64,000 nucleotides of DNA from Hyphomicrobiales bacterium (GTDB taxonomy: Bacteria; Pseudomonadota; Alphaproteobacteria; Rhizobiales; Xanthobacteraceae). The stretch's first letter is position 1. Each line of letters starts with the position of its first letter. The notes beneath the pieces were generated by a model, which saw only the letters and a program-made list of their open reading frames with translations, had not been told where the DNA came from and ran no database searches. The position numbers and the translations under genes were made by a program. The stretch lies in contig WHTM01000002.1 in assembly GCA_009377755.1 (NCBI GenBank), forward strand, positions 62,001 through 126,000. The letters run 5' to 3'. Below, in pieces: positions 17,619 through 26,795 of the stretch.

Positions 17619-19495
17619 TCCGCCGCCTGCTGCGCCTCGGCGTCGATGAAGCCGCCGGACTGGCGCCGCCACAGCGCCGCGTAGTGTCCGTCCCTGGCGA
17701 GCAGCTCGTTGTGCGAGCCCTGCTCGACGATGTGGCCGCGATCGAGGATCACCAGCCGGTCCATGCGCGCGATGGTCGAGAGCCGGTGCGCAATGGCGAT
17801 CACCGTCTTGCCTTCCATCAGCGTGCCGAGACTCGACTGGATCGCCGCCTCGACCTCGCTGTCGAGCGCCGAGGTCGCCTCGTCCAGCACCAGGATCGGC
17901 GCATCTTTCAGGATCACGCGAGCGATCGCGACACGCTGGCGCTGGCCGCCGGAGAGCTTGACGCCGCGCTCGCCGACCTGCGCGTCGTAGCCGCGCCGGT
18001 TGCGCCAGTCCTCGAGGTCGACGATGAACTCGTGCGCGTGCGCGAGCTTCGCCGCGACGATGACGTCTTCCTCGGTGGCGCCCGGGCAGCCGTAGCGGAT
18101 GTTGTCCCGGATCGACCGGTGCAGCAGCGAGGTGTCCTGCGTCACCATCGAGATCTGCGAGCGCAGCGATTCCTGCGTCAGCGTCGAGATGTCCTGGCCG
18201 TCGATCGTGATGCGCCCGCCTTCCAGATCGAAGAAGCGCAGCATCAGATTGACGACGGTGGATTTGCCGGCGCCGGAGCGCCCGACCAGGCCGATTTTCT
18301 CGCCCGGCTTCACGTCAAGGGTAAAGCCGTCGAGCACAGCATAAGGGCGCAGACACCCGTCTTCGCGGGCCGATGTCTCGCGCCCATAGCCGAAGTGCAC
18401 GTCGTCGAATACGATGTGCCCGGCGTGCACCGCGAGCGGCGCCGCGCCCGCCTTGTCGGTGAGCTGCAGCGGCTTGGCGATGGTGATCATGCCCTCCTGC
18501 ACCACCCCGATCTCCTCGAAGATCTCGGTGACCGAGAAGGCGATCCAGCGCGACATGTTGGTGAGCTGGAAGGTGAGCGGCAGCACCATGGCCACCGCGC
18601 CGACGTCGATCGAACCGCGCTGCCATAGCGCCAGCGCCAGCGCGCCGGAGCCGGCCACCAGTCCGCCGTTGAGGATAGCGAGGATGGTGCCGAACGCGGT
18701 AATCAGCCGCTGCTGCGCTAGGAAGCGGCCGGTGTGGTGCTCGACCGCGTCGCGCACATAGTCATCCTCGTCGCGCGGGCGGGCGAACAGCTTCACGGTG
18801 AGGATGTTGGTGTAGCTGTCGACGATGCGGCCCATCATCAAGGAGCGTGCCTCGGAGGTGAGCTTGGATCGGTCGCGCAGCTTCGGCACGAAATAGACCA
18901 GCAGCGCCACATAGCCGGCACACCACAACAGGATCGGCGTCGCCAGCCACCAGTCGGCGGCGGACGTCATGATCACGGCGGTGACGCCATAGACGATCAC
19001 GTACCAGACGGCGGTCACCGAGGAGACCAGGCTCTCACGCAGCGCCGGCCCGGTCTGCATCACCCGGTTGGAGATGCGCCCGGCAAAGTCGTTCTGGAAG
19101 AACGCCCAGGACTGGCGCACCACGTGCCAGTGGCTCTGCCAGCGAATCAGGTTCGTGAACGGACCCGCGATCGCCTGGTTGGTGACGAGATAGCGGGCGA
19201 ACACGATGGCGGGCCGGGCCACCAGGATGACGACGGCCATCCCGACCAGCCACGGCCAGGTCTCGGCGAGGAAGCGCTCGGCCGGGACGCTGGTCACCAG
19301 TGTGACAATGCGGCCGATGAACCACGGGATCGCGGTATCGAAGATCGCGACGAAGAACTCGATCGCGAACAGGGCGAGGAACAGACCCTTCGCCTGGCGC
19401 GCAAAGTGCCAATAGAACTCCAGCAGCCCGGCCGGTGGCTCGGGCCGCTCGGGCACGTCGGTGGGGGTAAGAACTTTCTCGAAAAAGGAAAACAT
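17615..19495 (-). CDS. ABC exporter, fused permease/ATPase (MsbA-like)
   Basis: The 626-residue half-transporter has a six-helix membrane domain (about residues 35-340, starting LFLALFAIEFFVAIFDTAIPWFIGRIV) and a C-terminal ATPase. The ATPase has Walker A GRSGAGKST, Q-loop MVTQDTSLLHRSIRDNIRYG, signature LSGGQRQRVAIARV, Walker B ILVLDEATSALD and the H-loop AIAHRLSTIA. It works as a homodimer or with an unseen partner. Substrates of this clade range from lipids to peptides and drugs. A short insertion (about GRETSAREDGCLRPYAV) interrupts the strand before Walker A. It is monocistronic, with palindromic repeats on both sides. Confidence 0.93.
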   Translation of the reverse strand: MFSFFEKVLTPTDVPERPEPPAGLLEFYWHFARQAKGLFLALFAIEFFVAIFDTAIPWFIGRIVTLVTSVPAERFLAETWPWLVGMAVVILVARPAIVFARYLVTNQAIAGPFTNLIRWQSHWHVVRQSWAFFQNDFAGRISNRVMQTGPALRESLVSSVTAVWYVIVYGVTAVIMTSAADWWLATPILLWCAGYVALLVYFVPKLRDRSKLTSEARSLMMGRIVDSYTNILTVKLFARPRDEDDYVRDAVEHHTGRFLAQQRLITAFGTILAILNGGLVAGSGALALALWQRGSIDVGAVAMVLPLTFQLTNMSRWIAFSVTEIFEEIGVVQEGMITIAKPLQLTDKAGAAPLAVHAGHIVFDDVHFGYGRETSAREDGCLRPYAVLDGFTLDVKPGEKIGLVGRSGAGKSTVVNLMLRFFDLEGGRITIDGQDISTLTQESLRSQISMVTQDTSLLHRSIRDNIRYGCPGATEEDVIVAAKLAHAHEFIVDLEDWRNRRGYDAQVGERGVKLSGGQRQRVAIARVILKDAPILVLDEATSALDSEVEAAIQSSLGTLMEGKTVIAIAHRLSTIARMDRLVILDRGHIVEQGSHNELLARDGHYAALWRRQSGGFIDAEAQQAAE

Positions 19496-19514
19496 GGCTC
19501 ACCAATAGCACAGA

Positions 19515-19614
19515 GTCATTGCGGGGCACCGCAAAGCGGCGAGCCCGGAATCCATAACCCTGAACTGTGGCTATGGATTCCGGGCTCCGGCCTTCGGCTC
19601 GGCCCCGGAATGAC
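19515..19614. repeat. GTCATTGCGGGG ... CCCCGGAATGAC palindromic repeat
   Basis: The ends GTCATT and GGCCCCGGAATGAC are near complements. The inner arms GAGCCCGGAATCCATA and TATGGATTCCGGGCTC are perfect 16-base complements. It sits upstream of the ABC exporter start, separating it from the O-acetylation operon. Confidence 0.8.
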
Positions 19615-19636
19615 CGCTGGAATTTGGGGGAGGGTG

Positions 19637-19846
19637 CTAAGAGGGTATCATGACCGAAGCATGGCGCCGCGCCGCCCCAGTTTGTCGGCATCCATAAGGC
19701 GCTCTCCGGATGACGCCGGCGATGGCCGCTGGAGTGACATCCCGGCTTTTGGAAATTGGTGATGTTGTTGGATGATCCGGACTGAAATATTCAGCCCGCT
19801 CGCACGTGCCGTGCACGATGATTGCGTTGTTGGGCTTGGCCGTCAC
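19637..19846 (-). pseudogene. Probable remnant of a YdeN/RBBP9-type serine hydrolase
   Basis: The first 25 codons, from GTG at 19846, read NNAIIVHGTCERAEYFSPDHPTTS. This resembles the N-terminus of RBBP9/YdeN alpha/beta hydrolases (NAIIxHGTxxxxEYFxxxxPSxSNxHW). The similarity then ends abruptly and the rest of the frame looks like non-coding sequence and repeat. The GTGA overlap with the stop of the 114-residue gene suggests it was once the next gene of that operon. I read it as a decayed 5' end, though it could be a short unrelated ORF. Confidence 0.4.
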
Positions 19847-20187
19847 CAGCGCATCTCGTAGAATTCATCGAACAGGTCACGCACAGCCGGCCGGGCATGC
19901 GCTGGCCCCAACGCGAGCATGAGTTCGTGCCATTGATCGGCGCCCATCACCAATTGATCAGTCAACCAGTTGCCTGGCAAGTCGCGGGTGAAGCTGCGCA
20001 AGTCGCTGGAGTTGAAAAGCGACATCAGTGCAAACGCGATCACCATGGCGAAACCGCTGGCTCGGACATTCGCATTGGTATCAGACATCTTGTCTTCTGA
20101 TCGACCGCCGAAACGGCGGAGGGACTTCAGACTGCGTGGGAACCAGCGATATCCGGAGGGCTTGTCATGCATGGATTTGTCCGTCAT
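19843..20187 (-). CDS. Small membrane-anchored protein of the O-acetylation operon
   Basis: The 114-residue protein has a basic N-terminus, one hydrophobic helix (ASGFAMVIAFALMSLFNSSDL) and a C-terminal soluble part (RDLPGNWLTDQLVMGADQWHELMLALGPAHARPAVRDLFDEFYEMRW). I do not recognise a family. Its start lies five bases after the MBOAT stop, so it is probably translated with it and may be a partner that carries acetyl groups or positions the acceptor; this is inference from position only. An internal ATG at 20088 would remove the basic leader. Confidence 0.6.
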   Translation of the reverse strand: MTDKSMHDKPSGYRWFPRSLKSLRRFGGRSEDKMSDTNANVRASGFAMVIAFALMSLFNSSDLRSFTRDLPGNWLTDQLVMGADQWHELMLALGPAHARPAVRDLFDEFYEMRW

Positions 20188-20192
20188 GTGAC

Positions 20193-21671
20193 CTAGAACT
20201 GAAAGTAAACGAAGGGCGCAACGCCTTCGGGGCCAATGAACTTGGTCAGCACGAGCCCGCCGCCGAACAGGAGCCCAAGCATGGATGCGGGCACGCTGCG
20301 CAATCTCTCGGCCGTCTTCTCCAATGCATTGCCCGGCAGGAACTGCACCGCCACCGAACCCGCAGTCAGGACGAGAAGAAACGGACTGAACAGGTGCACG
20401 CTGCCGGCCCAGGAAAACATTTGCTCAAAATAGCTGGTCGCGACGTCCAGGTCCGGCGAGCGAAAGAAGATTGCGGCGACGGTGAACACATGGAAGGTGA
20501 CGAACCAGCCGATGAAGCCAGAAACGAATGGACCGGCTTGACTGGCCCCGCCGCTCGGCTGCGCAGCGGACGCGTCTTTGCGCTCAACCATCTGCGCCCG
20601 CCATTCGTGATAGCGGCCCTTGACGATGCGTTCGATTAGCAGTGCTGCGCCGAGAATGGCGCCCCAAATGACGAAGGTCCAGTTGGCGCCATGCCACAGG
20701 CCACCCAGCAGCATGGTCAAGAACACATTGCGGTACATGCGCCAACCGGCTTCTCGTTTTTCGCCGCGCAGCGCCCGATAGAGATAGTCGCGTAGCCAGG
20801 TCGACAGAGAGATGTGCCAGCGCTGCCACAATTGCTGCATCGAGGTGGCGGAGAAGGGGCGGTCGAAATTCTTCCGGAAGCGGAAGCCGAGTAGTGCCGC
20901 CGTGCCGATGGCTATGTCGCTGTAGCCCGAGAAATCGCAATAGACCTGAATGGCATAGGCGTAATGCGCGGCAACGAGGTCGGCGCTGCTCGCCGCTGCG
21001 GGATCGACAAAGACGGGGTCGACCAGGTCGACGGCGAGATAGTGCGCCACCACCGTCTTTTTCAACATTCCGGCCAATATCAGGAGGAAGCCGTAGACCG
21101 CAGCGACGCGCGTGAGCTGGGGTGGTTTCGACAACTGCGGCAGGAAGTCCGAACCGCGCACGATCGGTCCGGCGACGAGCTGCGGAAAAAATGAGATGTA
21201 GAGAAACAGGTCGAGCGGAGAAGACACCGGCTTCACATGGCCACGATAGACGTCGACCACGTAGGAGATACCCTGAAAGGTGAAGAAGGAGATGCCGATC
21301 GGCAGGATGATTTCCAGAAACGGCATGTCGCGCTGCAGGCCGAACTTGAGCAGAAGATCGGTCAAGCTGTCGAGAAAGAAATCATAATACTTGAAGAACC
21401 CGAGGGTGGCGAGATTGGCGGCGACGACGACGGCGACGATCCAGCGCCGCGAGCGGTCTTCGGCGGTGCGCGCGAGCAGCAGTCCGCCCAGGTAGTTGAC
21501 CGCCGAACTGCCAGCGAGCAGGGCCATAAAGCGCCAGTCCCACCAACCGTAGAAAAAATAACTCGCCGCGAGCAGCAGCATTTTGCGCGGCTCGGCATGC
21601 GACTGCAAAATCCAGGCGAGCGCGAAGACTACGATGAAGAACAGCGCAAAAGTGAGTGTGGGAAAAAGCAT
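20193..21671 (-). CDS. MBOAT-family O-acyltransferase (AlgI/PatA-like)
   Basis: The 492-residue polytopic protein has the AlgI-type pattern: SYFFYGWWDWRFM, NLATLGFFKYYDFF, LPIGISFFTFQGISYVVDVYRG, SFFPQLVAGPIVRGSDFLPQL, YCDFSGYSDIAIG, LWQRWHISLSTWLRDYLY and the catalytic-His block LLGGLWHGANWTFVIWG. Such proteins move acetyl groups across the inner membrane for O-acetylation of alginate, peptidoglycan or other cell-surface polymers. The DUF459 SGNH protein encoded upstream is the expected periplasmic transferase partner (as PatB is to PatA). No alginate genes are nearby, so the acceptor is unknown. Confidence 0.93.
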   Translation of the reverse strand: MLFPTLTFALFFIVVFALAWILQSHAEPRKMLLLAASYFFYGWWDWRFMALLAGSSAVNYLGGLLLARTAEDRSRRWIVAVVVAANLATLGFFKYYDFFLDSLTDLLLKFGLQRDMPFLEIILPIGISFFTFQGISYVVDVYRGHVKPVSSPLDLFLYISFFPQLVAGPIVRGSDFLPQLSKPPQLTRVAAVYGFLLILAGMLKKTVVAHYLAVDLVDPVFVDPAAASSADLVAAHYAYAIQVYCDFSGYSDIAIGTAALLGFRFRKNFDRPFSATSMQQLWQRWHISLSTWLRDYLYRALRGEKREAGWRMYRNVFLTMLLGGLWHGANWTFVIWGAILGAALLIERIVKGRYHEWRAQMVERKDASAAQPSGGASQAGPFVSGFIGWFVTFHVFTVAAIFFRSPDLDVATSYFEQMFSWAGSVHLFSPFLLVLTAGSVAVQFLPGNALEKTAERLRSVPASMLGLLFGGGLVLTKFIGPEGVAPFVYFQF

Positions 21672-21803
21672 GAGTGCCGACGAGCGTTGCTGGTGTCGTG
21701 GCCGGGCTAACCGCGCATATCTGCAAACAACCTCTGGTCAGGCGCAGCAGATCGACTCTTGTCCATGCGGCCATTCTCGACTTTGAAACATACTCGGCAA
21801 GCA

Positions 21804-22616
21804 TCAGCGCGCTGTCTTGATCTCACTCAGATTACGACCAATCGCACGGGCGACAGCGTGGGCTAGCCGAAGTTCGCCGTCGTTGGTGAAATGCATTCCG
21901 TCCTCCTTGCGTAGACGTCGCTTCACTCCGTTCAGGTCGCGACCAAAGGACGAATAGCCGCCGTTCTCATCGACAAAGGTCTCCCAGGTGCTGACATAGG
22001 TGAGCCCATGCTTTTGGGACTGTGCATGGAAAATTTGGTTCAGCCTTCTGTAGTCTCGGCTCATCCGCTCGGACCGGACCACCGGCAAGCCGACCCAATA
22101 GACTTTGGCATCCGCTGCTGCGAGAAGCTTCATGAACCGCGCGACGCGGTGTTCGTACTCTGCCAGCCACGCTTTGGATCCGCGGGACAGCCTGCGGCCG
22201 TTCATCCAAATCGACTGGCGATCGTTTCCGCCAATCATGATGGCGATGACGTCGAGTTTCGTTTTGTGGACGAAGCCTTTCAGGGCACGTTGCCAGTTGT
22301 AAACATCGTCACGCATGAGGCCGGTGGCAGGCTTGGCTAATTTGACGACCTCAAGATTGTCCCGGTCGCGCAGAAGTTTCTGCATCCCATCCCCAAGGTC
22401 ACCGGCCATCGAATCGCCGACAATGCCGATTCGCAGTTGCTTGGACGATTGCAGCAAGACGGTGGTGTCTGAGCGGGCATTATCCAGTTCGCCAGCCTGG
22501 CCCGGCTGGGTTGGAGCGAGACTCAAAACGGCACATAAAAGGGAAGAAGCCACGAACTGGATCGAAAAGCTGTGTCGGTGTTTATGTCGGTCCCGGCTTC
22601 CAAAATGCATTCCCAA
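21804..22616 (-). CDS. DUF459 SGNH/GDSL-like periplasmic hydrolase or acetyltransferase
   Basis: The 270-residue protein has a hydrophobic export segment (FVASSLLCAVLSLAPTQPGQA). SGNH blocks follow: block I RIGIVGDSMAGDLGDGM (catalytic Ser in GDSM), block III IAIMIGGNDRQS, and block V KEDGMHFTNDGELRLA (Asp/His pair). DUF459 proteins often accompany MBOAT acyltransferases and probably perform the periplasmic transfer or removal of O-acetyl groups. The MBOAT gene follows after 132 bases on the same strand. The start could be ATG 22616 or 22610; both leave a basic N-region before the membrane segment. Confidence 0.85.
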   Translation of the reverse strand: MGMHFGSRDRHKHRHSFSIQFVASSLLCAVLSLAPTQPGQAGELDNARSDTTVLLQSSKQLRIGIVGDSMAGDLGDGMQKLLRDRDNLEVVKLAKPATGLMRDDVYNWQRALKGFVHKTKLDVIAIMIGGNDRQSIWMNGRRLSRGSKAWLAEYEHRVARFMKLLAAADAKVYWVGLPVVRSERMSRDYRRLNQIFHAQSQKHGLTYVSTWETFVDENGGYSSFGRDLNGVKRRLRKEDGMHFTNDGELRLAHAVARAIGRNLSEIKTAR

Positions 22617-22877
22617 AACACTCCCATCCTAGAGTGGCCATTCGTCTGATCACGCCACGCCCCGGACGGACCGAGTAAAAAGTCCGCGACGGTACGTCGC
22701 GGTAGCCAAGCCGGCAATGGTCTCCGCTGCCTAGCTTTTGCCGTAGTTTGAAGATCAATTGTGGCAAATTTGACTCAGGTTTGCATTTTCTCAACGTTTT
22801 CGTGTGGAAATCCCCAGGGGGGGGCTGACCCAGCTCACAGCCATCGCCGCACCCTATTCGGCCGACGTTAGGACTCT

Positions 22878-25214
22878 ATGATGCAGTCGTTTCGCGCCCG
22901 CCTTGCCCAAATCTCGCTTGTTGCCTGCGCCGCGCTGTTGGCGGCTGGCTCCCACGCGGTCAGCGCGCCGGAGAGCGACAAACCTGCGGCAACGCAGAGG
23001 TCGGCGGCCAGCAAGCCGAAGGTCAAGCCCCGTGCGCGGATGGCAGCGCCGCACAGTAGGCGCGCGCCGGCGAACCGGCGTATGGCAAGCCGCCTGAAGG
23101 CAGACCGGCGCGTGCCAATGCCGCGTCCGCGCCCGCAAGCCGTATCGACGATTGCGATCGTTGCTCCGGCCGGACCCACGTCTTCGGCACGAGCGACTAC
23201 GACGGCCGCCAACGCAATCGGCCACCTTCTCGCATCGACAGCTCCCATGCTCCCTTCTCCGGCGCCGGCCGCCAGCGCTCCGCTTGCCTATGCGCCGGCA
23301 ACGCCGTTGGTGAACACGGACCTTGACGCACTCAGGGACGCGATCAGTCTCGCCCGGCGCGGCAAAGCCGACGCAGCAGCGGATCGCCGCGGCCAGATCA
23401 ATGACACCGCCGGCCGAAAACTAGTGGAATGGGTGATCTTGCGATCCGACAACGCGCCGGCCAGCTTTGCGCGCTACGCCGCATTCGGGGGCGCTAATCC
23501 GTCCTGGCCGAGCCTGAACATATTCCGGCGGCGTGCGGAAGCCCGGCTCTGGGTCGAGCGGCGTGAGCCCCGTGCCGTCTTCGCCTTCTTCTCCGACCAG
23601 GAACCGCTCGGGGCGCTTGGCAAGCTGGCGATGGCGCGAGCGCTGCTGGTGCACGGTGACCGCGCTGCAGCCGAGAAATATGCCCGGTCGGCCTGGCGCG
23701 AGGACGATTTCTCAGCCGATCTCGAAGCACAGGTGCTGGAGATGTTTGGGTCGCTGCTCACGGCGGCCGACCATAAGGCGCGCATGGGTACGCGTCTCTA
23801 TGCAGACGACCTCGCGACGGCAGTACGTGCGGCAAAGCGCCTCGGGGCTGCCGAGGTCGCGATCGTGAAGGCGCGTGTCGCCGTGAACCGCAAGGCCAAG
23901 AATGCGGCCGCCTTGTTGAACGCAGTGCCGCCGGCCGCCCGCAACGATCCCGCCTATCTTTTCACGCGCATCCAGTGGCTTCGGCGCGGCGACCGCATCA
24001 GCGAAGCCGCCCAATTGATGCTGTCGGCGCCACACGATCCGCGTGTCGTACACGATGCCGATGAATGGTGGATCGAGCGCCGCATCCTGGTGCGCAAGCT
24101 GCTCGACGACGGCAAGGCGCAGATCGCCTACCGGATCGCTCGCAATGCCGCCCTCCCGTCGAAGGAGAGCCTCCGCGTCGACCAGCCGTTCACGGCGGGC
24201 TGGATCGCGCTGCGGTTTCTAAACGATCCGCACGCGGCAACGCGGCATTTCGCCCGCATCTTGCAGATCACGACGCACCCGACGTCGCTTGCCCGGGCCG
24301 GCTATTGGCTCGGACGCACCGCCGAAGCGGCCGGCCGTGGCAGCGAAGCGCGCCGGCATTACGAGGCGGCGGCCGAGCACTCGGCTGCCTATTACGGCCA
24401 ACTGGCAGGCGCCCGCCTTGGCCGCCGCGAGATTACGGTGCGTCGGCCGCCGGCCTTGGACAGCGTGCGCAGCGCGGCCATGCGCAATGTCGACCTAGTG
24501 CGTGCGGTTGAACTGCTCTACGCGACCGGCAACCGAGATCTCGTGGTTCCGTTCGTCGCCGATCTCGACCGCGTCGGCGACGTCGACGTGCTGACGCTGA
24601 TTGCCGAGATCGCCGCCCGGCAAAAGGACGCGCGCGCCATGCTGTCCATCGGCAAGGCCGCGCTGGCGCGCGGCTTTGCTTTCGATCAATACGCCTTCCC
24701 CGGCGTCGGGCTGCCCAAGTACGTCTCGATCGGGCCGAAGGCCGACACGAGCCTTGTCTACGCGATCGCACGGGCGGAAAGCGCGTTCAATCCGAACGTT
24801 GTTTCGGTCGCCAAGGCGATGGGGCTGATGCAGGTGACGCCCGCCGCGGGCCACACCATCGCGCGCCGGCTCGGAATCAAGTTCGATGCCAAGCGACTCC
24901 TGAGCGATCCCGCCTACAACCTGCAGATGGGCTCGGCCGAGCTCGCCGACCTCGTCAACAACTATGACGGCAATCACGTCCTGGCTTTTGTCGGCTACAA
25001 TGCGGGGCGCGGACGCGTCAAGGAATGGATCGCGCGCTACGGAGATCCGCGAAACCCCAATGTGGACGTCGTAGATTGGGTCGAGCGCATTCCGTTCACG
25101 GAGACGCGCACCTACGTGCAGCGTGTGATGGAGAACTTGCAGGTCTACCGGTTGCGCTTCCAGGAGCCGGCGCGTCTCACCATCGAAGCCGACATGCGCG
25201 GCGCGCAGGGGTAG
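22878..25214 (+). CDS. Soluble lytic murein transglycosylase (Slt70-like)
   Basis: The 778-residue protein starts with a signal peptide (FRARLAQISLVACAALLAAGSHAVSA). A basic Ala/Pro/Arg-rich linker (to about residue 140), a long all-helical superhelix (about 150-620), and a C-terminal SLT domain (about 625-745) follow. The SLT domain carries ARAESAFNPNVVSVAKAMGLMQVTPAAG with the catalytic Glu, then YNLQMGSAELADLV and FVGYNAGRGRVKEWI. It cleaves the MurNAc-GlcNAc bond of peptidoglycan with 1,6-anhydro formation. ATG 22878 is followed by a second ATG. It is divergent from the DUF459 gene across a 261-base AT-richer gap that should contain both promoters. Confidence 0.93.
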   Translation: MMQSFRARLAQISLVACAALLAAGSHAVSAPESDKPAATQRSAASKPKVKPRARMAAPHSRRAPANRRMASRLKADRRVPMPRPRPQAVSTIAIVAPAGPTSSARATTTAANAIGHLLASTAPMLPSPAPAASAPLAYAPATPLVNTDLDALRDAISLARRGKADAAADRRGQINDTAGRKLVEWVILRSDNAPASFARYAAFGGANPSWPSLNIFRRRAEARLWVERREPRAVFAFFSDQEPLGALGKLAMARALLVHGDRAAAEKYARSAWREDDFSADLEAQVLEMFGSLLTAADHKARMGTRLYADDLATAVRAAKRLGAAEVAIVKARVAVNRKAKNAAALLNAVPPAARNDPAYLFTRIQWLRRGDRISEAAQLMLSAPHDPRVVHDADEWWIERRILVRKLLDDGKAQIAYRIARNAALPSKESLRVDQPFTAGWIALRFLNDPHAATRHFARILQITTHPTSLARAGYWLGRTAEAAGRGSEARRHYEAAAEHSAAYYGQLAGARLGRREITVRRPPALDSVRSAAMRNVDLVRAVELLYATGNRDLVVPFVADLDRVGDVDVLTLIAEIAARQKDARAMLSIGKAALARGFAFDQYAFPGVGLPKYVSIGPKADTSLVYAIARAESAFNPNVVSVAKAMGLMQVTPAAGHTIARRLGIKFDAKRLLSDPAYNLQMGSAELADLVNNYDGNHVLAFVGYNAGRGRVKEWIARYGDPRNPNVDVVDWVERIPFTETRTYVQRVMENLQVYRLRFQEPARLTIEADMRGAQG

Positions 25215-25520
25215 GCCCGTGCATCTTCCGCGTTGTAATGCTCCGCAAAGGCCGAGCCATCGTGGGGCGCAGTAGCGCGAGCGCAGAGTAAGCATGGTCC
25301 GTACGTTGCCTTCATCGTCGCAAACGTGAGGGATCCGGAGCCGTTGCGCGAATACCAAGATGACCTCGTGCCTTTCCTTCGTTGCTCATTCACGACTTCG
25401 CCTTTACCGTTCGTCAACTAAACTCGCCCAGCTTTGGTTGTCGGGACAACAACCACCTGTTCAGGGTGCCACGGCACCATTATGCCAGCCCTGCGACGGA
25501 GGGTCGGCAGGGCGCGTGGT

Positions 25521-25552
25521 ATCTCTACACTTCGATCCCGAAGTGTAGAGAT
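25521..25552. promoter_or_regulatory. Perfect 14-base hairpin in front of the MltB-like gene
   Basis: ATCTCTACACTTCG (25521-25534), loop ATCC, then CGAAGTGTAGAGAT (25539-25552): 14 of 14 pairs. No T-run follows on either strand, so it is not a classical intrinsic terminator. It ends 29 bases before the start codon, so it would sit in the 5' leader or at the promoter. The remaining bases of the 25215-25581 gap show no gene. Confidence 0.7.
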
Positions 25553-25581
25553 GAAGCCCGGTATTCGGATGGAGCCAGAGT

Positions 25582-26760
25582 ATGCGGGCAACAGCCCTGT
25601 TTGTGATTCTGTCGGTCATCTGGGCCAGTCATGCGACAGCCACGGACTTCTCCTCCTGTGTCGCCGGCCTAAGGGAGGCAGCCGTCAGGGCCGGTGTCAG
25701 CCGATCCGTCGCCTCACAGGCCCTCGATGTCACACAACCGGACGAGAAGGTTCTGCGCCTCTCGAAAGTGCAGCCCGAATTCAAGACGCCGATCTGGGAC
25801 TATCTCGCCTTTCTGGTAGACGAGCAGCGCGTCAGCGACGGCCGCGCCATGATGCGCAAGTACGACCGCATCCTGCGGGCGGTGGAACAGCGCTTCGGTG
25901 TCAACCGCCACGTGATTGTAGCGGTCTGGGGCATTGAAACCGACTATGGGCAGGAGACGGGCGATAGCTTCCTGCCGCATGCCTTGTCGACTCTTGTGTG
26001 CCAAGGAGGGCAGCGGACGGCCTTCTGGCGCGGTGAACTGATCGCCGCGCTGAAGCTCGTCGATCGCGGCGATCTCAAATTGAGCGAGCTCAATGGGTCG
26101 TGGGCCGGTGCCTTCGGACAGACGCAGTTCATCCCGACGACCTATCAGCGCCTCGCCGTCGATTTCGACGGCGACGGACGGCGTGACCTCGTCAACTCCG
26201 TCGCCGATGCACTGGGCTCGACGGCCAATTATCTGAAGCGCGCCGGCTGGCGGCCCGGCGAGCCCTGGATGATTGAGGTCAAGGTGCCGCCCGGCTACAG
26301 CGGTCCGACGGGACGCAAGAACAGGGCAGCTTTGTCGACCTGGGCGCACCGTGGCCTGGTGCGCGCGGACGGGGCAAAGCTTTCCGGTGGCGCGCAGGCC
26401 GGTCTCCTTCTGCCGGCCGGGCTGCGGGGGCCGGGCTTCCTCACCTTCCGCAACTTCGACACGGTCTATGCCTATAATCATGCTGAATCCTACGCCATCT
26501 CCATCTCCCATCTCGCGGACCGGCTCGCCGGCCACCCGTCGCTGAGAACGCCTTGGCCAACCGACGATGCTGGCCTGTCCCGCGCCAAGCGCCTCCATCT
26601 GCAGAAGCTGCTGCTGGCGAGCGGCTATGACATCGGCGAGGCGGATGGGAAGATCGGTCCGGCCACCCGCGCGGCCATCGCAGAGGCAGAGAAGCGCTTC
26701 GGCATGCAGCCGACCGGCCGTGCCGGCCAGACGATCTACCGCGCATTCGGCGGCAAGTAA
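25582..26760 (+). CDS. Lytic murein transglycosylase, MltB type, with peptidoglycan-binding domain
   Basis: The 392-residue protein has a signal peptide (MRATALFVILSVIWASHATA). An SLT_2/MltB catalytic domain spans about residues 25-320: RHVIVAVWGIETDYGQ with the catalytic Glu, SWAGAFGQTQFIPTTYQRLAVDFDGDGRRDLVNSVADALGSTANYL, and YNHAESYAISISHLADRL. A C-terminal PG_binding_1 domain spans about 335-392: LQKLLLASGYDIGEADGKIGPATRAAIAEAEKRFGM. It cleaves glycan strands in the periplasm. It is the second transglycosylase in a row but is separated from the first by a 367-base gap with its own hairpin, so it is probably a separate unit. Confidence 0.94.
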   Translation: MRATALFVILSVIWASHATATDFSSCVAGLREAAVRAGVSRSVASQALDVTQPDEKVLRLSKVQPEFKTPIWDYLAFLVDEQRVSDGRAMMRKYDRILRAVEQRFGVNRHVIVAVWGIETDYGQETGDSFLPHALSTLVCQGGQRTAFWRGELIAALKLVDRGDLKLSELNGSWAGAFGQTQFIPTTYQRLAVDFDGDGRRDLVNSVADALGSTANYLKRAGWRPGEPWMIEVKVPPGYSGPTGRKNRAALSTWAHRGLVRADGAKLSGGAQAGLLLPAGLRGPGFLTFRNFDTVYAYNHAESYAISISHLADRLAGHPSLRTPWPTDDAGLSRAKRLHLQKLLLASGYDIGEADGKIGPATRAAIAEAEKRFGMQPTGRAGQTIYRAFGGK

Positions 26761-26795
26761 CAAGTAAGAGGACAGAAATGCGTGTTCCCCGCGCT

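Noticed and set aside
22769..22803. Sigma-70 promoter TTGACT with a downstream -10 for the Slt70-like gene
   Set aside because: The -35-like TTGACT is present but the hexamer 17 bases later (AACGTT) is a poor -10, so the assignment is not supported.
25521..25552. Intrinsic terminator of the Slt70-like gene
   Set aside because: The stem is perfect but AT-mixed with no T-run after it on either strand and lies over 300 bases beyond the upstream stop.
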